From positions 1,860,001 through 1,924,000 of the forward strand of contig NZ_JAWQJT010000001.1 in NCBI RefSeq assembly GCF_033441515.1: DNA of 64,000 nt, given 5' to 3'. Both the position numbers and the translations under genes were made by a program. The notes beneath the pieces are model-generated. The model saw only the letters and a list, made by a program, of their open reading frames with translations. It did not search any database and was not told the origin of the DNA. Origin of the DNA: Amycolatopsis solani. GTDB lineage: Bacteria > Actinomycetota > Actinomycetes > Mycobacteriales > Pseudonocardiaceae. Of this stretch, positions 60,359 to 64,000 are shown piece after piece; position 1 is the stretch's first letter, and each line of letters begins with the position of its first letter.

Positions 60359-61338
60359 GCCAGGCTCCCTTCGAGGTCGCGGGTGGTGTCCTCGGTGGAC
60401 GTTTCGGCGGCGTGCCCGGTGAGGGCGAGGAACACCTCGTCGAGGCTGGGCAGCCGCAGCGCCAGCTCGTCCGCGGTGATCCCGGCTTCGTCCAGCTTGC
60501 GGACCAGAGTGGACAGCAGGACCGGGTCGTTGACCGGGGCGGTGAGCAGCCCGGTCCCGGAGTCGCGGGTCGGCCGGACCCCGCTGAGGTCACCGAGGAT
60601 CCGGTCGACGGCGTCCATGTCGGACAGTTGCGTCGGGCGCACCTGCAGCGTCTGCCCGCCGACGCGGCGCTTCAGCTCGTCGGCGCGGCCGTCGGCGACG
60701 ACGCGGCCGTGGTCGAACACGGTGATCTTGTCGGCCAGCTGGTCGGCCTCCTCCAGGTACTGCGTGGTCAGCAGCACCGTCGCGCCCTCGGCGACGAGCC
60801 CGCGGACGACGTCCCAGACCTCGTTGCGGGCGTGCGGGTCGAGCCCGGTGGTCGGCTCGTCGAGGTAGAGCACCTCCGGGCCGCCGACGAGACTGGCCGC
60901 CAGGTCGATCCGCCGTCGCATGCCGCCCGAGTACGTCCGGATCGGCCGCTTGGCCGCCTTGGTCAGGTCGAACCGCTCGATCAGCTCGGCGGCCCGCTTC
61001 TTGGTGTGCGCTCGGGGCATCCCGTAGAGCCGTCCGATCAGGACCAGGTTCTCGGTGCCGTTCAGGTCCTCGTCGACCGACGCGTACTGCCCGGTCAGCC
61101 CGATCAGGCTGCGGACCCGGACCGGGTCCTTGACCACGTCGTAGCCCCCGACCGTGGCTCTGCCGGAATCCGGTTTCATCAGGGTGGCCAGGATCCGGAC
61201 GGCGGTCGTCTTGCCGGCGCCGTTCGGCCCGAGCACGCCGACGACCTGGCCGAACGGGACTTCGAGGTCCACCCCGTCCAGCGCCTTGGTTTCCCCGAAG
61301 TGTTTGACCAGGCCCTCGGCCTGGATCGCGTGCGACAT
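60355..61338 (-). CDS. ABC transporter ATP-binding protein (DrrA-like)
   Basis: A 327-aa ATPase with Walker A LGPNGAGKTTAVRIL, the signature YSGGMRRRIDLAASLVG, and Walker B EVLYLDEPTTGLDPHARNEVW, then LLTTQYLEEADQLADKI. The C-terminal extension (about 225-327; RPTQLSDMDAVDRILGDL) is that of the daunorubicin-resistance DrrA family. First gene of the two-gene operon. Confidence 0.95.
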   Translation of the reverse strand: MSHAIQAEGLVKHFGETKALDGVDLEVPFGQVVGVLGPNGAGKTTAVRILATLMKPDSGRATVGGYDVVKDPVRVRSLIGLTGQYASVDEDLNGTENLVLIGRLYGMPRAHTKKRAAELIERFDLTKAAKRPIRTYSGGMRRRIDLAASLVGGPEVLYLDEPTTGLDPHARNEVWDVVRGLVAEGATVLLTTQYLEEADQLADKITVFDHGRVVADGRADELKRRVGGQTLQVRPTQLSDMDAVDRILGDLSGVRPTRDSGTGLLTAPVNDPVLLSTLVRKLDEAGITADELALRLPSLDEVFLALTGHAAETSTEDTTRDLEGSLA

Positions 61339-61502
61339 GGGCGTCCTCCTTCGCTGGTCGCGTTGTGGGCCTCACTGTGGACGCCGGCGCTGGTAGCCCG
61401 CGCACAGCGCGCTGGCAGGCGCTGGCAGCCACTGGTGGAGATCTTGTGGAGGAGTTGTCGGTGCCCGAGCCCTTCGTGGGCGGTCTCGGCATACTCGGCG
61501 TC

Positions 61503-62462
61503 ATGGTGGTTGCGGAAGAGACGCGGTCGCGGCGGAAGAACCCGCTGGTCACAGCCCTGCTGGTGGTACCGGTCGTGCCGCTGGGCGGCCTGGCGGCGCT
61601 GCGCCTGATCGGCTTCGACGGCGACTGGTACACGCTGATCGCGCTGTCGCTGACGCCGTACGCGGCGGTCGCGGGCCTGGTCGTCGGCGGCTTGGCGCTG
61701 GCGCTGCGGCGCTGGTGGGTCGGCGGGGTCGCGCTGGTGCTGTCGATCGCGCTGGCCGTGCTCGTCGTGCCACGCCTGTCGGCGAGCGAGCAACGCGAAG
61801 TGCACGGCAAGACGCTGCGCGTGCTCTCGTCGAACCTGCTCTACGGCCAGGCGGACCCGAAGGCCGTCGTCGACCTGGTGCGCGAGCAGCGGATCGACGT
61901 GCTGAACCTGGTCGAGATGACGCCGCGGGTGGTCGACGGGCTGACCGCGGCCGGGCTCTTCCAGCTCCTGCCGCACCGCGTGCTGCACCCGGCACCGGGC
62001 GCGTTCGGCTCGGGGATCGTGTCGCGCTTCCCGCTGAAGGAGGTCAACCTGACCGGCGATTCGGCGGCCAAGCAGCCGGGCGCACAGGCTGATCTGGGTG
62101 ACGGCGTCGTGGCGGAGATCGTCGCCGTCCACCCGATCTCCCCGGACGTCGACACCCCGCAGTGGGAGCGCGAGATGAAGGACCTCTCCCGTGCGGCGGG
62201 CGAGCACGGCCTGCGCATCCTGGCGGGCGACTTCAACGCGACCCTGGACCACGCGGCGTTCCGCACGGTGCTCTCCCGCGGCTACAACGACGCGGCGGAG
62301 GAGCGCGGCTCGGCACTGGCCCCGACGTGGCCGTCGTCGCTGCCGGTGGTGACGATCGACCACGTCGTCGTCGACAACCGCGCGGCGGTGCTGGACTACC
62401 GGGTGTTCGACGTCCCGGGCAGCGACCACCGGGCAGCGTTCGCCGAGGTCCGTTTGCCCTGA
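61503..62462 (+). CDS. VanJ-like membrane endonuclease/exonuclease/phosphatase-family protein
   Basis: A 319-aa protein. Three TM helices lie in the first 105 residues (LVTALLVVPVVPLGGLAALRL, AVAGLVVGGLALALRRW, ALVLSIALAVLVV). The exported EEP domain has LRVLSSNLLYG, LAGDFNATLDH and the catalytic end VPGSDHRAAFAEVRL. This fold with N-terminal TM helices matches VanJ, linked in Streptomyces to teicoplanin resistance, probably a lipid phosphatase. The ATG at 61503 is chosen; an upstream GTG at 61446 with GGAGG nearby is the alternative. Confidence 0.82.
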   Translation: MVVAEETRSRRKNPLVTALLVVPVVPLGGLAALRLIGFDGDWYTLIALSLTPYAAVAGLVVGGLALALRRWWVGGVALVLSIALAVLVVPRLSASEQREVHGKTLRVLSSNLLYGQADPKAVVDLVREQRIDVLNLVEMTPRVVDGLTAAGLFQLLPHRVLHPAPGAFGSGIVSRFPLKEVNLTGDSAAKQPGAQADLGDGVVAEIVAVHPISPDVDTPQWEREMKDLSRAAGEHGLRILAGDFNATLDHAAFRTVLSRGYNDAAEERGSALAPTWPSSLPVVTIDHVVVDNRAAVLDYRVFDVPGSDHRAAFAEVRLP

Positions 62463-62464
62463 CG

Positions 62465-62510
62465 CTCGTGAGTGTTTAGTCGGGTTAGAACCCGACTAAA
62501 CACTCACGAG
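62465..62510. terminator. 22-bp perfect palindrome between EEP and Sir2 genes
   Basis: Arms 62465-62486 and 62489-62510 (CTCGTGAGTGTTTAGTCGGG start) with loop AG. It contains the TAG stop of the minus-strand Sir2 gene (62496-62498). Same core as 59468-59513. Confidence 0.85.
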
Positions 62511-63293
62511 GGCTTGCAGGGTCTCGAGCGCGCCGGCCGCGATGGAGACGCCGCGGTGGTGGCGGATCTCGGGCTCGCGCGGGTTGACGCGGATCAGCGC
62601 GCCGGTCGCCGCGCTCGCGAGTTCGCTGTAGCGGCGGACCGTCGGGACCGCCTGGCCGGCGCCCAGCTCCACCACGACGAGGTCGCGCGCGGTGCGGCGC
62701 CACGCCGTCAGCTCGTCGAGCTGGGCCTGGCTGCGGTGCGGGACCCAGTCGTGGTCGCCGAACATCAGGATGTTGGGCCGGGCGAGGCCGCCGCAGCGCG
62801 GGCAAGACGGCAGCGGCGGTAGCGCGCGCATGGTGTCTTCGTCCAGTGCGACTTCCGCGTCGGCGGGCCAGATGTCGGTGGTGCAGCCGGCCAGGCACTG
62901 CAGGTGGTGGATCGAACCGTGCGCTTCGGCGACGTGCTCGAAGCCCGCCCGCTGGAACTGTCCGTCCACATTGGACGTGAAGACGCGGGTGCCGCCCGGT
63001 GGGTCGAGGTCGCGCAGCAGCCGGAACCCTTCGTGCGGCACGGTTTTCCGGTATAGCGAAAGCCGGTGCCCGTAGAAACCCCAGGCCAGTTCCGGGTCTT
63101 CGGCGAAGTGCCGCGGGTCGGCGAGCTCCTCGAACCGCAGCCCGAGCCGGGCGTACGGCGGGTACGCGCGCCAAAAGCCTTCGCCACCGCGGAAGTCCGG
63201 GAGGCCGGAGTCGACGCCCATGCCGGCGCCGGCGCAGATCAGGAGCGCGCCGGCGCCGTCGAGCAGCTTCGCGGCACGGGCGAGCTCACTCAC
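62496..63293 (-). CDS. Sir2-family NAD-dependent protein deacylase-like protein
   Basis: A 265-aa protein. The NAD-binding GAGMGVDSGLPDFRGGEGFW and FTSNVDGQFQRAGF, the catalytic histidine in EAHGSIHHLQC, a zinc ribbon (CLAGC ... CPRCG) and NILMFGDHDW are all present. In classical sirtuins the motif is GAGISxxSGIPDFR and TQNxD; here MGVDSGLPDFR and TSNVD are the bacterial class variants. The GTG at 63293 overlaps the ABM gene by 8 bp. Substrates unknown. Confidence 0.88.
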   Translation of the reverse strand: MSELARAAKLLDGAGALLICAGAGMGVDSGLPDFRGGEGFWRAYPPYARLGLRFEELADPRHFAEDPELAWGFYGHRLSLYRKTVPHEGFRLLRDLDPPGGTRVFTSNVDGQFQRAGFEHVAEAHGSIHHLQCLAGCTTDIWPADAEVALDEDTMRALPPLPSCPRCGGLARPNILMFGDHDWVPHRSQAQLDELTAWRRTARDLVVVELGAGQAVPTVRRYSELASAATGALIRVNPREPEIRHHRGVSIAAGALETLQALVSV

Positions 63294-63597
63294 CCGGCTG
63301 CGAACCGAGGACGACCTCGAACTCCAGGAGGTTGGCCCCGGTGGACACCGGCTTGGCCCGCTCGCCCGAGTGCGCCGCCGCGGCCGGGCCGCCCTTCGCC
63401 CAGGCCTGGTACGCCTCTTCCGTCTCCCACTTCGTGTACACGAAGTAGCGCGTCTCGCCGGAAACCGGGCGCAGCAGCTCGAACCCGAGGAACCCGGGCT
63501 GCTGGTCGACGGCGTGCATCCGCGCCGCGAACCGCTTCTCCAGCTCGGGGCCGGCACCTTCGGGAACTTCGATCGCGTTGATCTTCACGACACTCAT
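63286..63597 (-). CDS. Antibiotic biosynthesis monooxygenase (ABM) / HmoA-MhuD-like protein
   Basis: A 103-aa ferredoxin-like-fold protein: VVKINAIEVPEGAGPELEKRF, QQPGFLGFELLRPVSGETRYF and TKWETEEAYQAWAKG. Its C-terminus HSGERAKPVSTGANLLEFEVV resembles actinobacterial heme-degrading MhuD relatives, with a possible haem-ligand histidine (AAHSGE). Overlap with the Sir2 gene suggests one transcript. Haem degradation is inferred, not shown. Confidence 0.83.
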   Translation of the reverse strand: MSVVKINAIEVPEGAGPELEKRFAARMHAVDQQPGFLGFELLRPVSGETRYFVYTKWETEEAYQAWAKGGPAAAAHSGERAKPVSTGANLLEFEVVLGSQPGE

Positions 63598-63648
63598 GGG
63601 TGACAGCCTAGTTGGCTGCCGCCTGTGATCCGTGCCACTGTGAAACCC

Positions 63649-64000
63649 ATGGGGAGCACCGAGCGGGATCTCGCCGCCGACTTGCAGCGCATCATCCGGG
63701 CGACCGCCGACTCCGTGACCGGGAGCGCGGGCAACGAGCTGATCGACCGCGTGACCGGGCACGTCGGGCCGCTGCCGGGCGTGGTGGTCGTGACCCGCAA
63801 CTGGCCGATGTGGGAGCACGTGAACATCCAGTGCGGTGTCGACGCCTACCTCGCCGAGTTCGGCACCGACGTCGGCTGGTTCGGCATCGCGGGTGGCCAG
63901 CGCACGCACGAGGACCTGATCGGGATGCTCGTGATCGCGCGCAAGCAGGGCACGTTCGAGCTCGGCTCGGTCGACTACACGACGACGGCGACCGGCCCCG
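63649..64000 (+). CDS. Unidentified cytosolic protein (3'-truncated by window edge)
   Basis: From the ATG at 63649 the frame stays open to the window end (117 codons). The sequence reads MGSTERDLAADLQRIIRATA, then GPLPGVVVVTRNWPMWEHVN and WFGIAGGQRTHEDLIGMLVI. The style is typical of real actinobacterial coding DNA, and no signal peptide is seen. No P-loop or catalytic motif is visible in this part, so I cannot name the family. Confidence 0.65.
   Translation, partial: MGSTERDLAADLQRIIRATADSVTGSAGNELIDRVTGHVGPLPGVVVVTRNWPMWEHVNIQCGVDAYLAEFGTDVGWFGIAGGQRTHEDLIGMLVIARKQGTFELGSVDYTTTATGP

Noticed and set aside
56311..62462. Antibiotic biosynthetic gene cluster suggested by SARP-type regulator, DrrAB-like exporter and VanJ-like gene
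   Set aside because: No biosynthetic enzymes (PKS, NRPS, tailoring) lie in or near the block; the genes are convergent single units.

Overview
This window looks like chromosomal DNA of a high-GC actinomycete, most likely a member of the Pseudonocardiaceae close to Amycolatopsis. The reasons are very high GC with GC-rich third positions, frequent GTG/TTG starts, Lsr2, ClpC, mycothiol-linked and ESX/EspG-type genes, a DUF6779-like protein, and the gene orders ftsH-folEPBK-DUF3180 and panC-panD-coaX-lysS-lsr2-clpC. The genus is inferred from remembered gene order and style; no database search was done.

Region by region. 1-10.4 kb: the 3' part of holB, then an accessory stretch. It holds a HEPN/Abi-type gene overlapping a fused DNA methylase/specificity gene, a LAxTG cell-wall protein, tRNA-Thr(CGT), and a large STAND/NLR-like DUF4062-NTPase-TPR gene. 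The last lies between the tRNA and a diverged copy of the tRNA 3' end. A GreA-like factor closes the stretch. 10.5-17.7 kb: a TetR regulator, secreted M14 carboxypeptidase, gamma-carbonic-anhydrase-like hexapeptide protein, divergent ribosomal protein L11 paralogue, CGNR-like zinc protein, ZTP riboswitch with glyA, MFS exporter and ppa. 17.8-26.5 kb: dacB, a zincin, tilS, hpt, then an ESX-substrate-like pair followed by two EspG-like chaperones.

26.6-33.3 kb: ftsH and the overlapping folate genes folE, folP, folB and folK. A 40-bp tandem repeat array and a MerR regulator separate them from DUF3180. 33.3-44.1 kb: a DUF6779-like protein, intergenic palindromes, a PrsW protease, the pantothenate/CoA genes (DUF2520, panC, panD, coaX), a degraded region, a Gdx-type SMR exporter with a guanidine-III riboswitch, a methyltransferase, lysS and lsr2. 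44.2-54 kb: an AraC regulator, a mycothiol-dependent-type protein, an IdeR-box-controlled FhuF-like gene, clpC, a broken toxin-antitoxin pair, and an Hsp70/YbaB/WXG/EspC-like cluster. 54-64 kb: pcp, a secreted M1 peptidase, an AfsR/SARP-type regulator, a DrrAB-like ABC transporter, a VanJ-like phosphatase, a Sir2 protein, an ABM monooxygenase, and the start of an unidentified gene.

Most genes are ordinary housekeeping genes. The most unusual parts are the two candidate defence loci around tRNA-Thr, the L11 paralogue that lacks the conserved prolines, the metabolite riboswitches, and a rich set of long, perfect intergenic palindromes and tandem repeats, several of which overlap stop codons.
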